Part shown: positions 12,141 to 23,614 of the stretch, in pieces
Layout of the letters: each line of letters starts with the position of its first letter
Numbering within the stretch: the first letter of the stretch is position 1
Source: Chrysemys picta bellii
Taxonomy: Eukaryota; Chordata; Testudines; Emydidae
Reading direction: 5' to 3'
Assembly: GCF_011386835.1 (NCBI RefSeq)
Contig: NC_088796.1
Location: 29,653,011-29,717,010, forward strand
DNA length: 64,000 nt
Notes under the pieces: model-generated
Databases searched by the model: none
What the model saw: only the letters and a program-made list of their open reading frames with translations
Told to the model about the DNA's origin: nothing
Position numbers and translations under genes: made by a program

Positions 12141-12313
12141 TCTTTCATTTGTATACCAGGCAGGACATATTTGTTTTTTGTTTAATATAACATATGTGAT
12201 TTTAATTTAAGTTTTTTTTAAATGTTCTTTAAATTTTTTATATGTTCTTTAAGAATAAATGTTTTCTTTTCCTATTCCATGTTTCATTTGTATACCAGGC
12301 AGGGCATATTTGG
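12141..12313 (+). repeat. Direct repeat of a ~31-bp unit
   Basis: TTTCATTTGTATACCAGGCA plus GG(A/G)CATATTTG occurs at about 12141-12172 and again at about 12283-12313. The spacing is about 142 bp, in T-rich DNA. Confidence 0.7.
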
Positions 12314-12647
12314 TTGGTTTTTTTGCACATCAATACAAATCCCGTGTAAAGATTTTTAGCCAATCTGCCCTTGCTGGGGGGGGCGGGGGGGTGGGGGGGG
12401 CGAAAAATGTTTTTCACCGGGGCCCGAACCCGCTCTCGGCGGTCCTGCTAACCACTCAATTGGGTTGGCCCTGTTCATATTGCTTGGGGACACGGCCAGC
12501 CTAACCCAGGCCCTTTTATCAACCAACACGACAGCAGGTGGCGCCACACATCCAAACTGAGCTACCCGAGAGAGCTGCTTCACCCAAGCCACTCAAATAC
12601 ATGCAACAGACAGCAGCCAATTTCCCAGCTTTCCATTTGTCTTTGTT

Positions 12648-14741
12648 AAACTTCATCCTGTTTACCTCAGACCATTTCTCCAATTTGTCCAGATCATTTT
12701 GAATTATGACCCTGTCCTCCAAAGCAGTTGCAATCCCTCCCAGTTTGGTATCATCTGCAAACTTAATAAGCGTACTTTCTATGCCAACATCTAAGTCGTT
12801 AATGAAGATATTGAACAGAGGTGGTCCCAAAACAGACCCCTGCGGAACCCCACTTGTTATGCCTTTCCAGCAGGATTGGGAACCATTAATAACAACTCTC
12901 TGAGTACGGTTATCCAGCCAGTTATGCACCACCTTATAGTAGCCCCATCTAAATTGTATTTGCCTAGTTTATCGATAAGAATATCATGCGAGATTGTATC
13001 AAATGCCTTACTAAAGTCTAGATATACCACATCCACAGCGTCTCCCTTATCCACAAGACTCGTCATCCTATCAAAGAAAGCTATCAGATTGGTTTGACAC
13101 GATTTGTTCTTTACAAATCCATGCTGGCTATTCTCTATCACCTTACCACCTTCCAAGTGTTTGCAGATGATTTCCTTAATTACTTGCTCCATTATCTTCC
13201 CTGGCAAAGAAGTTAAACTAACTGGTCTGTAGTTTCCTGGGTTGTTTTTATTTCCCTTTTTATAGATGGGCACTATATTTGCCCTTTTCCAGTCTTCTGG
13301 AATCTCTCCCGTCTCCCATGATTTTCCAAAGATAATAGCTAGAGGCTCAGATACCTCCTCTATTAGCTCCTTGCGCATTCTAGGATGCATTTCATCAGGC
13401 CCTGGTAACTTTCAGGCATCTAACTTTTCTAAGTGATTTTTAAGTTGTTCTTTTTTTATTTTATTTGCTAAACCTACCCCCTTCCCATTAGCATTCACTA
13501 TGTTAGGCATTCCTTCAGACTTCTCGGTGAAGACCGAAACAAAGAAGTCATTAAGCATCTCTGCCATTTCCAAGTTTCCTGTTACTGTTTCTCCCTCCTC
13601 ACTGAGCAGTGGGCCTACCCTGTCTTTGGTCTTCCTCTTGCTTCTAATGTATTGATAAAAAGTCTTCTTGTTTCCCTTTATTCCTGTAGCTAGTTTGAGC
13701 TCATTTTGTGCCTTTGCCTTTCTAATCTTGCCCCTGCATTCCTGTGTTGTTTGCCTATATTCATCCTTTGTAATCTGTCCTAGTTTCCATTTTTTATATG
13801 ACTCCTTTTTATTTTTTAGATCATGCAAGATCTCGTGGTTAAGCCAAGGTGGTCTTTTGCCACATTTTCTATCTTTCCTAACCAGCGGAATAGCTTGCTT
13901 TTGGGCCCTTAATAGTGTCCCTTTGAAAAACGGCCAACTCTCCTCACTTGTTTTTCCCCTCAGTCTTGATTTCCATGGGACCTTAACTATCAGCTCTCTG
14001 AGCTTTCCAAAATCCGCCTTCCTGAAATCCATTGTCTCTATTTTGCTGAACTCCCTTCTACCCTTCCTTAGAATTGCAAACTCTATGATTTCATGATCAC
14101 TTTTACCCAAGCTGCCTTTTACTTCAAATTCTCAAGGAGTTCCTCCCTATTTGTTAAAATCAAGTCTAGAACAGCTTCCCCCCTAGTAGCTTTTTCAACC
14201 TTCTGAAATAAAAATTTGTCTGCAATGCAGTCCAAGAATTTGTTGGATAGTCTGTGCCCCGCTGTGTTATTTTCCCAACATATATCCGGATAGTTGAAGT
14301 CCCCCATCACCACCAAATCTTGGGCTTTGGATGATTTTGTTAGTTGTTTAAAAAAAACCTCATCCACCTCTTCCACCTGGTTAGGTGGCCTGTAGTAGAC
14401 TCCCAGCATGACATCACCCTTGTTTCTTACCCCTTTTAGCCTAACCCAGAGACTCTCAACACTTCCGTCTCCTATGTCCATCTCCACCTCAGTCCAAGTG
14501 TGTACATTTTTAATATATAAGGCAACATCTCCTCCTTTTTTCCCCGTCTATCCTTCCTGAGCAAGCTGTACCCATCCACACCAACATTCCAATCATGTGT
14601 ATTATCCCACCAAGTTTCAGTGATGCCAACAATGTCATAGTTGTATTTATTTATTAGCACTTCCAGTTCTTCCTGCTTATTACCTATACTTCTCACATTT
14701 GTATATAGGCATCTAAGATACTGGTTTGATCTTTCCTCCAA
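12648..14741 (-). pseudogene. CR1 ORF2: APE endonuclease and reverse transcriptase, broken
   Basis: The endonuclease blocks [46 protein letters not shown] and KSDHEIIEF appear in order at 14741-14040. The reverse transcriptase follows: RANIVPIYKKGNK, NYRPVSLTS, VYLDFSKAFDTISHD, GVPQGSVLGPPLFNIFIND and FADDTKLGG (catalytic aspartates near 12755). Frame changes near 14480, 14115, 13400 and 12900 break it into five pieces. The truncation after NKDK removes the RT thumb region. Confidence 0.92.
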
Positions 14742-15018
14742 GTTTTGCCCTGACTCTCCTTTCTCTCTGCCATTATACCCACGCTTCCTCTTGTTTCTGA
14801 CCCATCTCCCAGGTTTCCATGTTCCCCACTTACCTGTGGGCTTTGCTCACCTGTCCCCGTCGAACCTAGTTTAAAGCCCTCCTCACTAGGTTAGCCAGTC
14901 TGTGTCCAAATAGGGTCTTTCCCCTCCTCGAAAGGTGAACGCCATCTCTGCCTAGCAGCCCTTCCTCGAATAGCATCCCGTGGTCGAGGAAGCCAAAGCC
15001 CTCCTGGCGACACCATCT

Positions 15019-15932
15019 TCACAGCCAGGCATTCACCTCCATGATGCATCTGCCTCTGCCCGGGCCCCTACCTTTGACAGGAAGAATCGAAGAGAATACC
15101 ACCTGCGCTCCAAACTCCTTCACTCGTACTCCCAGAGCCCTGTAATCACTCTTGATCCGCTCAGTGTCACACCTCGCAGTATCATTTGTGCCCACATGGA
15201 TGAGTAGCATAGGGTAGTAGTCAGAGGCCTGGATAATCCTCGACAATGCCTCCATAACATTTCGGATACGGGACCCCGGCAGGCAGCATACCTCCCGAGA
15301 TGAAATGTCAGGGCGACAGATGGGCGCCTCCGTCCCCCTCAGCAGAGCGTCTCCAACCACCACTATCCTACGTTTCCTATTCGCAGTGGTGGCAGCAAAC
15401 CTCCCAGCCTTAGGGGTACAAGGCTTCTCCTCCTTTACTGTAGAGGGTGATTCCTTCTCTCCTGTATCAAGAAGAGCATAACGGTTACCTATTACCATGG
15501 CGGGAGGGTTCGGAGCAGGGGTGGAGCACTGCCTGCCGCCAGAAGAAACCAGCTGCCAGTGTCCACCCTGAACCATCTCCTCCTCCACCAGTGGTGTATC
15601 AGCAGTCCTGTGTACTGGGACAGCTACCTCAGCTGTCTCCACATGGACACTGTCCAGGAATTGCTCGTGGATTCGGATGCTCCTCAACCTAGCCACCTCC
15701 TCCTGTAGCTCTCCCACCTGCTGCCTGAGAGATTCCACCGTAGGCACCTTTCACATTGGATGGTCCCCCCAGCCTGGATATCAGTAAGTGGAAATTGCAA
15801 GTTACAGTCTCTGCAAAACCACACCAGAATCTGGGTAGAAGCATCCATGCTCAGGTGCTCTGTCTGGCTACAGGTGCAGGTGGAGGAGACAGAAGCAGTG
15901 CTGGCACAGGTGTTGCGGGTCTTCCTAACCAT
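15019..15932 (-). pseudogene. CR1 ORF1: zinc-binding motif, coiled coil and SGNH esterase, frameshifted
   Basis: The first frame (15932-15684) carries CRDCNLQFPLTDIQAGGTIQ and CERCLRW, a paired-cysteine zinc motif. The second (15747-15019) has a heptad-like stretch LRQQVGELQEEVARL and an SGNH-hydrolase fold (VVVGDALLRG, then LLIHVGTNDTAR). The nucleophile serine of the GDS block is alanine (codon at 15348-15346). The two frames overlap near 15700, so a frameshift separates them. CR1 ORF1 proteins bind RNA and carry an esterase of uncertain role. This copy is not functional. Confidence 0.85.
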
Positions 15933-16467
15933 CGTAAGCCTCCCTCTGTCAAACTCCCTCTCAAACTCCCCTGTCTGCAGCCCCTTGTCTGCTGAAAGGG
16001 TTGTTTAAGCAAGAAGTTTTGAATGTAGTTTGGTTTATAAGTTAAGGGGAATAAATGGAAACAGATAGAACCAGCAAGGGACCCCCGCTCCCTTCCCGCT
16101 CCCCTTCCAAACTCCCTTGCGAAACTCCCTGTTAGCAGCCCCTGTTCACAACCAGACCCATTAACAAGATATTATTGAATTTCATTGCACCAGGAAATCC
16201 GCAGTGCAGTAAGTGAGGAAATAGAAGGAACATAAATTTGATTTTGAATCACAATGGATCCAGGATATCTCTGGATCAAGAACTGAAACTGGCAGTAATT
16301 ATGAAAATAACTTTATGAAACAAGCTCAGCTGGAGTTTTGGTTTGGTTTCAAATTTGTAGCAGGGAAAAGGAAAAATGATGAAGAACAGGAGGGGGGTAA
16401 AAAATTAAAATTTCTTGGATGAAGAGATGTAACTGCTCAACAGAGATACTGGGCCAAATCTACAGAG

Positions 16468-16685
16468 TACAGGTTTGTCGCATCTTACGCGCTTTTAACA
16501 TGCGCGAATTGAGCTTTACGCGGTCGGCAAAAACAAAAAGAGAAAAATAACAATTTAAATACTGTTCCTGTAGTGCGGGCGATTCCGCCCGCCATTACAC
16601 TCAATGTAATTTTGACTATACGCAGTTTTTGCTTTATGCGCTGACCACGGAACGTAACCCCAGCGTAAGATGAGACAGACCTGTA
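16468..16685. mobile_element. MITE with TACAGGTTTGTC ends
   Basis: The left end is TACAGGTTTGTCGCATCTTA. The right end, inverted, is TACAGGTCTGTCTCATCTTA. TA termini place it with pogo/mariner-type elements. It is a third family distinct from those at 1024 and 28281. Confidence 0.8.
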
Positions 16686-19138
16686 TGTAAATTGACATAG
16701 CTCCAGTAACTTAAATAAAATTATGCCAGTTTACACCCAGCTGAAGATCAGGCCTTTCTGTTTCCCTATGACCACATTTGAAAAATTAATTAGTCAGAGT
16801 TTGATTCTTCACTGCTTTCCACCTTGTCTGTCATTTATATCTGGGACAAGTGAGTGCCCAAAGGGTGTAAAATACTCCACAGTAAGAACTGCATGGACAC
16901 TGGTGGTGATATTGCACCAGCATAAACAGGAGTAATTCTACTGAAGCCAATGACAATGGTGTTAAATGTATATGTTGAAATGGTGTTAGATCAGAATCTG
17001 GCTGTGTTGGAAGTGGGGATGCGCTATAATAATTTATGATTACTGTACTGTGACCAGGTTATTGTGGTGTTTACTGTATGAATATGATGATTTAACTGAC
17101 TGTTGGGAAAACAAGCAGGAAATGGGAAAATGGCTTGAGAGAGACACCCATCTGCCAAAACTTAAGGGACAATGCAAGAGCTATTCGCTTTGATGTTCTA
17201 CCTCTGATCCTCTGCAGAGCTCACCTATCTGGTTTTGGGCAGCAGAGTCCAATCCTGGGAAAGTAAGAAGACAAAGGACTTCTGAGTACTGTATCAACAG
17301 ACACAGGAAGGTAAGTGGGGAAAAGCAAATACATTTATTTAGTGGCTGTATTTTATGTCATTTATAATTACTCAGGAAAGCAACTACATTTGTTAAGTCA
17401 GTTCCAAAAGACTGAATGGTTTTTGCTTGTTTGTATATGTATATGTAAAACGTGGAAACTACATATACAAAATAAATGGGGTCCTTTTCAAGACTGAATC
17501 CTACTTTATGAGACGTTATTTGTAAAGTACCAGTGTCAATTTAGTTGCAGTCACAAATTGTATACAATAATTTGGCCATCAGGAAATGATTAGAGCCATA
17601 AAATCATTTCCTTATGGTTGAACTATTGTTGGTTTTATGTTTTTCCCAGTACAGTGCCAGGAATTGCATCTCTCCTACTGAAGGTTATTAATTTGACATT
17701 AAATTACAAATAGTTGGCACAAATAAAGCTATGGCAACCATTCTGTGTTTTTATGTTATGAACAAAACAGGCTACTGAACAGCTGCTGGAAGCTTTGGAT
17801 ACCTAGGAATGCAGGTTTTGCCAAGGACTATTTAAAAATGGTCAGTTGAATTTCACTGAATTTTCATTTTGTTTTATGTTAGTAGGATTTGTTCACTAAC
17901 TAACACAGTTAAAGTACAAGCAATTATTCCAGCTGTGAATGGGAAGCAGAGCCCCAAAATAAGGGAGCCCAGGCAGCTACTGCCCTTGGGAAAGGAGCAA
18001 CAGCCAAACGGCCATTAAAGATGAGCTCATTAACATCAATTTTGCAAGTGAGCACATACGAACTTGTCATAATAGCCACGAAGTCTGTGGGAAAGCTTAT
18101 GAATGTGCTCCTTTTTTGTTAATAGCCTAGATGTGCAGCCTTAATAGCTAGCTTCACATTGCTGGGATTGTGACAGGGTGTGGGATGGTTGGTTGATTGG
18201 CGTTTATAGCGCCTGTGATATTGCAATCCTGTGTAGTAGCTTCAGGGACCATTGTAGTACATTTATGAATTATTTATATATGACTGTGTTCTACTCCATG
18301 GGGGAGAATTACCGCAACTCCTCAGGGATTATTAAACAACAGGGATTACCACAGGGATTATTAAACCACTCTAGAGAAGCACCACCTTTTGGAGTAGTTT
18401 ATATAGAATCATAGAATATCAGCGTTGGAAGGGACCTCAGGAGGTCATCTAGTCCAACCCCCTGCTCAAAGCAGGACCAATCCCCAACTAAATCAATACA
18501 CACACACCCCGGTACCGGTTCAGACTGGGTTTTCCAAAACTAAGAAACAAAAAAAAAAAGGCTTTTGGTATAAAAGGATGACCTGGAACTGACTTGCAGT
18601 CTTCCTTTGATTCAGTAGACAGGACCTTTGGTCCTAAGCAGACCTCAACTCTGAAGAGCTCGAAGGGGTGTTGGACTCCCAGATTCCCCACGTGCAAGTT
18701 GGGTGATTTCTGGTATGTTTAGTAAGAGTCCAAGAACTTTTAATTGTATTTTTGTTTTCTCTGCTTTTCTTTGCTTTTGTCCTATGAATAAATATACATT
18801 GCTTTGGAAGAGCTGTGTGGTAATTTGTAATGGCTGACCCACACTGGTCATTGTCCTCAGAGAAAGCACAGCCCAGAGTTGGTCTTTAGCAGATTGGCTT
18901 GCTGAGGCTATCACAGTGTATGGGACGGGGCTGTGCAGCCCTTAAACCCCAGTCAGAAAGGACTGGAACATAGGGTCCTGCCCAGAGACAGGTGACTGCT
19001 GGAGGCTTGAGACCTGGCTGGGCACTCCTGGAGGGGGAAAGGGGAATACACATGTTCTTATGCTGAAATTGTGACATAGTCTACTCTTTTTCCCCCCTCC
19101 TGGGCATTGAAATGTTATGTCCTTTTGAGTCATCTAAA
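16686..19138. other. Intergenic stretch with one CR1 tail
   Basis: At 18407-18490 a CR1 3' end in minus orientation is evident (GAATCATAGAATATCAGCGT, then CCAACCCCCTGCTCAAAGCA). I see nothing else that I can name. Confidence 0.6.
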
Positions 19139-19405
19139 GCCTGGTCTAGACTATGAACTTAGGTTGATATAAGTACATCACTCAGGGGTGTAAAAATCCA
19201 CATGTCTGAGCGACAGTTAAACCAGCCTAACACCAGGTACAGACAGCACCAGGTTGACAGGAGAGTTCTCCAGTCGACCAAGCTACCACTTTTCATGGAG
19301 ATGAAGTACCTATACTGACAGGAGAAACTCCCCCATCGGTGTAGGTAGCATCTGCACCCAAGCTGTGCAGCTGCACTACTTCAGCATTTTAAGTGTAGAA
19401 AAGCT
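19139..19405. mobile_element. GGTCTACACT-type MITE (Harbinger-like), copy A
   Basis: It starts GCCTGGTCTAGACTATGAAC and contains CACTCAGGGGTGTAAAAATC, then ends near AAGTGTAGAAAAGC. It is the same family as 24945-25408 and 62248-62538. The right end is approximate. Confidence 0.65.
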
Positions 19406-19689
19406 GTCAACAAGGCTTACAGCTACTAATAGACGCACCTCGACTCTACCTCCTTCTCCTGGAGGAATAACGTGCTGTTTAATGGGTGTGGTGATGGTGC
19501 TGCAGGGGAGAGGGTTAGGCACAGATGCCAATGTTGGTAGCAGGCTCATGGGCGGCCAGTGAACTTGGGGAGGCTAGCTCCATACCCTTGCCTGAATAAG
19601 GGGCAAAACAAAATTAAAGTTAAAAAAAAATCAGAGCAGGAAACTTCAAACAAGCTGGAAACACCTTATCATGGGGAAGGTTTTCGGCT

Positions 19690-20470
19690 CCGCTCACGCA
19701 AACGGGCAGCGATGGGGCCGAGACGGCAGCAGGCCGGAGGGCTGGTCGAGTGGGACTAGAACGGGGACTGTGGCCTGTGATGAGACACGTGGACCTTCGC
19801 TAGGGAACAGATAGCAGCCCCTGGGGCACATCTAGCCGCCGCTCCGCTTCCCCCGGCACAGCTCTCCCGCACGAACAAGGGCGCGGGTCTGGCAAGGCGG
19901 GCGGACGGGCCCCCAGGGAGCCCCGCTTCTCCATCCCATCCCGCAGCTCCCAGAATGCAACGCGCCACGCCATTCCTGGCGGAGACTACAACTCCCAGCG
20001 TCCCCCCGGGCCAGCTGGTCCCAAGCGTCCTGTTGTGCTAAAGGTCATCGCTCCGTCACTTCCGGTTCGCGGTGCAGGCCGGGAATGCGAGTCGCGATTG
20101 GCCGGCGCCCGCCCCGCTTTTCGGCGAGCTGGGGGAGCAGGAAGCGGCAGAGCCGGCGAGACGGGGCGAGAGGTTCCTCACGGTGAGTACCAGGCGGAAC
20201 GCCTATCCCCCTTCGGGGCGCGCGCGTCTCCGGGGTGCCACCCCGGCCGGGAGAGGGATTGAAAAGGGATCGATTTAATGCGCGCTTTGATGACGTAATA
20301 ACGATTACAGGGCCCGAGGTGCCGCCAGATGCCGGGTTCGGGCTGTTCCTTCCGCCCGCCTCGCGGTGGGGGCCCGGCTACGCCCAGTCCCCCCTCGTAG
20401 TAGGCTGGTAGCCCGTCGTTCTCTCGCCCAGTTATCCGCCACCCACGGGCGCTCCACACGTCTAGGCCTT
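19690..20470 (+). promoter_or_regulatory. ZNF131: CpG-island promoter of ZNF131
   Basis: This block is strikingly G+C- and CpG-rich within an A/T-rich window and has no TATA box. Visible motifs are CTCCCAGAATGCA (19947-19959) and ACTACAACTCCCAGC (19985-19999), both matching the ZNF143/THAP11 (SBS) element. There is also an ETS/GABPA-like CACTTCCGG (20057-20065) and an inverted CCAAT box ATTGG (20097-20101). A donor (G|GTGAGT at 20182/20183) follows about 120 bp later. This is typical of a housekeeping, constitutively expressed gene. The motif matches are read directly; occupancy is inferred. Confidence 0.85.
20070..20182 (+). other. ZNF131: ZNF131 exon 1, non-coding 5' UTR (start approximate)
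   Basis: The 3' edge is set by the consensus donor GTGAGT at 20183. The 5' edge is a guess placed just after the ETS motif. In vertebrate ZNF131 the first exon is non-coding and joins the exon that carries the ATG, which fits this spacing. CAGE or RNA-seq would be needed to fix the start. Confidence 0.6.
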
Positions 20471-21378
20471 CCGCCTTCCCCAGCTTCTGGCTCTTAGCGA
20501 ACGCCCATTGGCTCCATCTCCTGCCGTGGTGTCACCCACTTCCCTGTGATTGGCTGGAGTGTATTTGATTGGCAGCAAGATTTCCCTATTGGGGTCGGGA
20601 GTTGAGGCCATGTGACCAGCACTGGGCTGGGGCGCTGAGGTTCGAACCCTGGGAAGCTGCGCTCTTTGGGCACGTGGCAGCCCCACCTGAATGAAGGCAC
20701 CATAGGGAGAGGATGTGTGTTTTACCCTGCACAATGCTGCAGAGGAGACTGTAATGCATTGCACACTGCCATGTGCTTTCTTGAGGGGTTGCAGGAGGGA
20801 ATATGGCCTTGTATATGTTAATGCTTAAATGAGGATGGCACAATGAGCTCAGAGTCAAGGTGCTTCCATGAGCTGTACATTCCCATAAAGCAGAGGATGG
20901 CTGCAATAAACTGTTCTAGATTTGTTTGACATGGTTCTTTGCCATTGTGACAGCATACACTGGACAGTTTGGTGCAGTGCCCTTCTTTAGGAAGAAACAT
21001 TTGTAATTCTAATTATTTAATCAGAGTGGAATTTGTTTCTTTTCAATTGATTAGCATGCAGCTCTTGGTGAATGACAGTTCAAATAGACCTATGATTAAA
21101 AAGTATTTTGTTATTGCTGACAAGATTAATGCTGCACATGCATCCTGGCTTTTGAGCTAATAGATAACATAACAAGCTACATCTTTATTTAGTGATCACA
21201 AACTGATTTATCCTGCCATCATTACTTCTCTCACTTTTATTTTAGCAGTTTCTATCTATCTATTTATAGATTAGATACTACAGGGATATAAGCAAACACT
21301 GAGTTTCAACATATTTCTTGTAATAATGCTGTCCTTCTGTCTTTCAATTTATTAAAAGATTCATTCTTTAGATGAATA

Positions 21379-21398
21379 TATATATATATATATATATT
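21379..21398. repeat. (TA)n microsatellite
   Basis: About ten TA units in a row within intron 1. Confidence 0.9.
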
Positions 21399-22189
21399 CC
21401 AGTATTCCACTTTAGCATATACATATCACTCTAAAACTGTATGAGTCTTAGGGAATGAAGTGAAATATACAAAGTTCTGTTCTTCTCTGATTTAGAGAAT
21501 GTGCCTTCAAAACAATGAGCTGGGAATAAGCCCAGTTTGGAAAGTTTTTTGGGGCTTTCAGACAGTTTTGAAGATAGGAAGCATTCTACCTCTTACCTCC
21601 CATTATGGAGATCAATTACTGTTCTTTGTTTCTGGGGATACTTTACATACGTTCTGCATTTTTGCACTTTGGTATCGCTTGGGGATATTTTGCATATAAT
21701 TTGAACTTCCACAAGAGAAAAACATGGTGCACCATGTAATGGACAAGAACCTTCCAAAGCATGCAGTGAAGCATGATTTCTTTGAGATAAATTCACTGCT
21801 GATGTAGGTTGCTGAAACTCCATTAGTTTCAGTGGAGTTGAGACTGCTTATGGCAGGAAATAATTTGTTCCCATCACTGCATTTTTTTTCAGTTTGTAAA
21901 TCTCTGCCGACCTGCGACTATAAAGATAAGAAAAATACTAAATAAAATGCAAAAGAAAAAAAAAACAAATCCAAATGAGTTATAATAGTGATCTGATGCC
22001 ATGTGAGGAAAAGAACATTGTCATTACTGTCCACTCAGGCCAAACATGATAAGGCATTACTATTGTGTTCTGTGGAAGTGGTAAAATATGCACAGAAGTA
22101 AGGGGGCAATGGTGTTAAAAAGGGGTTATATTACCTGTTATCTGAGTACAGCAAAGGGACCATTTCTTATTCACTTATCAAGCTGTCAG

Positions 22190-22580
22190 CTCCCTCCTCC
22201 GATCAATCCATGATGCCAGCCTATATTGCCCACTTGCTAAATTTTCAAACAAGAATCTCGGTGCTTTCTCCCATGCTGCCCCTTATACCTGGAGGAGTTT
22301 CCCATATACATGTGCAAAGTTACTCCATTGTCCTTCTTCAAAACCCTCCTTATGTCTCTCCTTTTCCATGATGCCTATGGGTGTAAGACTCCTCTATCAT
22401 GCTGACCAATATTGTTTCCTTCTGTTTCCCCATCTGTCTGCATCCATCTTTTGGCTCTTCTTTTAAACTTAGATTGAACTCTTTGGAGCAGGAATTGTCT
22501 GTTTTGTTTGTACTGCACCTAGCAACAATGAGGTCCTGGTCCATGACTAGGGTTTCTAGTAATAATAATAATAATAATAA
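22190..22580 (+). mobile_element. L3/CR1-like LINE 3' end with (AAT)n tail
   Basis: The phrases TTCTTCAAAACCCTCCTTAT, TCTTTGGAGCAGGAATTGTC, TGCACCTAGCAACAATGAGG and CCTGGTCCATGACTAGGG are typical of the 3' part of an ancient CR1/L3 element. It ends in an AAT microsatellite (22559-22580). It is non-coding. Confidence 0.6.
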
Positions 22581-23593
22581 AAGTGTTTAAATAAATTTAC
22601 ACCAGCACATACATATTTGACTATAAGTATTTACTTAAGTTATTCTGAGGTGGATTTGAACTACCAATTACTACAAAAATCTTCAGTCGTACTACTTTGT
22701 GGTGAGAGTTGATCAGATCATACAAGTTAAGCAGTAGTAAGTAGGTACTTGTTTGGGAGACTTCCTATGAAAACCTGGGTGGGGAAACACAGTAGTTGAC
22801 ACTGATTTTGGAGTCAGTACTCAACACCATGCGGCTTTGTTGAGGAGATACTGCGCTGCTGGAGATGCTGCTGGAGGTGATAGAGAAAAGTCAATAAAGA
22901 TTCTATCGTGTTTTGTAGCATGAAGCACTGATACATATATCAAATAGACTAATTTAAATCCTTATTAGCTGCATGTGTAGTGCAATGTATAAGGCCCAAG
23001 GAGACTCCTGCTGGTTTGTGTGAGGACCTGCAAGCTTCAAAGCCTTGTAGTGGCAGCCTCGCTAACTTGAACTAATTTCCATTTCTGAGATAACAGATAG
23101 AGTATGGTGTAATCCCTGTGTAATACACTGCTGCATTTTAATAAACAGTGAGAGGGAATCTTATGCACTTGAGTCATAGAACTAGAGATGCAACTGCAGC
23201 TGGCAGGAAGACAGAGCACTGCACCCTAGAATAATCTCCACTTACTGCATAGACACCCCAAATTGTATAGAAATAGGATATTTTTAGTGCCATTACTTAG
23301 TTTTTATAGATTCTCCATTGTTTCCTTTGTGTCTGGGAAATATTTGTGTCAGAAAAACCACTGTCACAATTGGCACTAGTTGGCACCCTTACTGGCAGTA
23401 TCAGCAGTTTGTAAGGATTGAATGGGCATGGAGAATGGACTAATCTCTTACTCTGAGAGGTAGTCTGGCTGATCTGAGGGGTAGCTTTCACTCCCACTAT
23501 GTTTACTGGACATGCTTTTTGGATAAATCAATGGCTTTTGACTTACAGGGCTATTGGCCTGACACCTCTCACATAAACTAAATTCACACTTTT

Positions 23594-23614
23594 TGTGTGT
23601 GTGTGTGTGTGTGT
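23594..23614. repeat. (GT)n microsatellite
   Basis: About ten GT units within intron 1, preceded by a T run. Confidence 0.9.

Larger units (their letters stand above)
12648..16165 (-). mobile_element. CR1 LINE, 5' region complete, 3' end missing
   Basis: Reading leftward: a 5' UTR-like tail (about 16165-15935), ORF1 (15932-15019) and ORF2 endonuclease plus reverse transcriptase (14741-12648). The alignment to CR1 stops after RMKFNKDK, before the RT C-terminus and the 3' UTR. Keeping the 5' half and losing the 3' end is the reverse of ordinary LINE truncation. A later insertion or deletion at about 12648 is therefore likely. Confidence 0.9.

Noticed and set aside
12536..12570. GGTGGCGCCACA resembling a retroviral primer-binding site
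   Set aside because: The match is only a few bases, no LTR ends or gag/pol frames lie nearby, and the motif is itself a short palindrome.
18178..18414. 78-codon frame at 18.2 kb
   Set aside because: No domain, no splice context and no promoter. The length is expected by chance.
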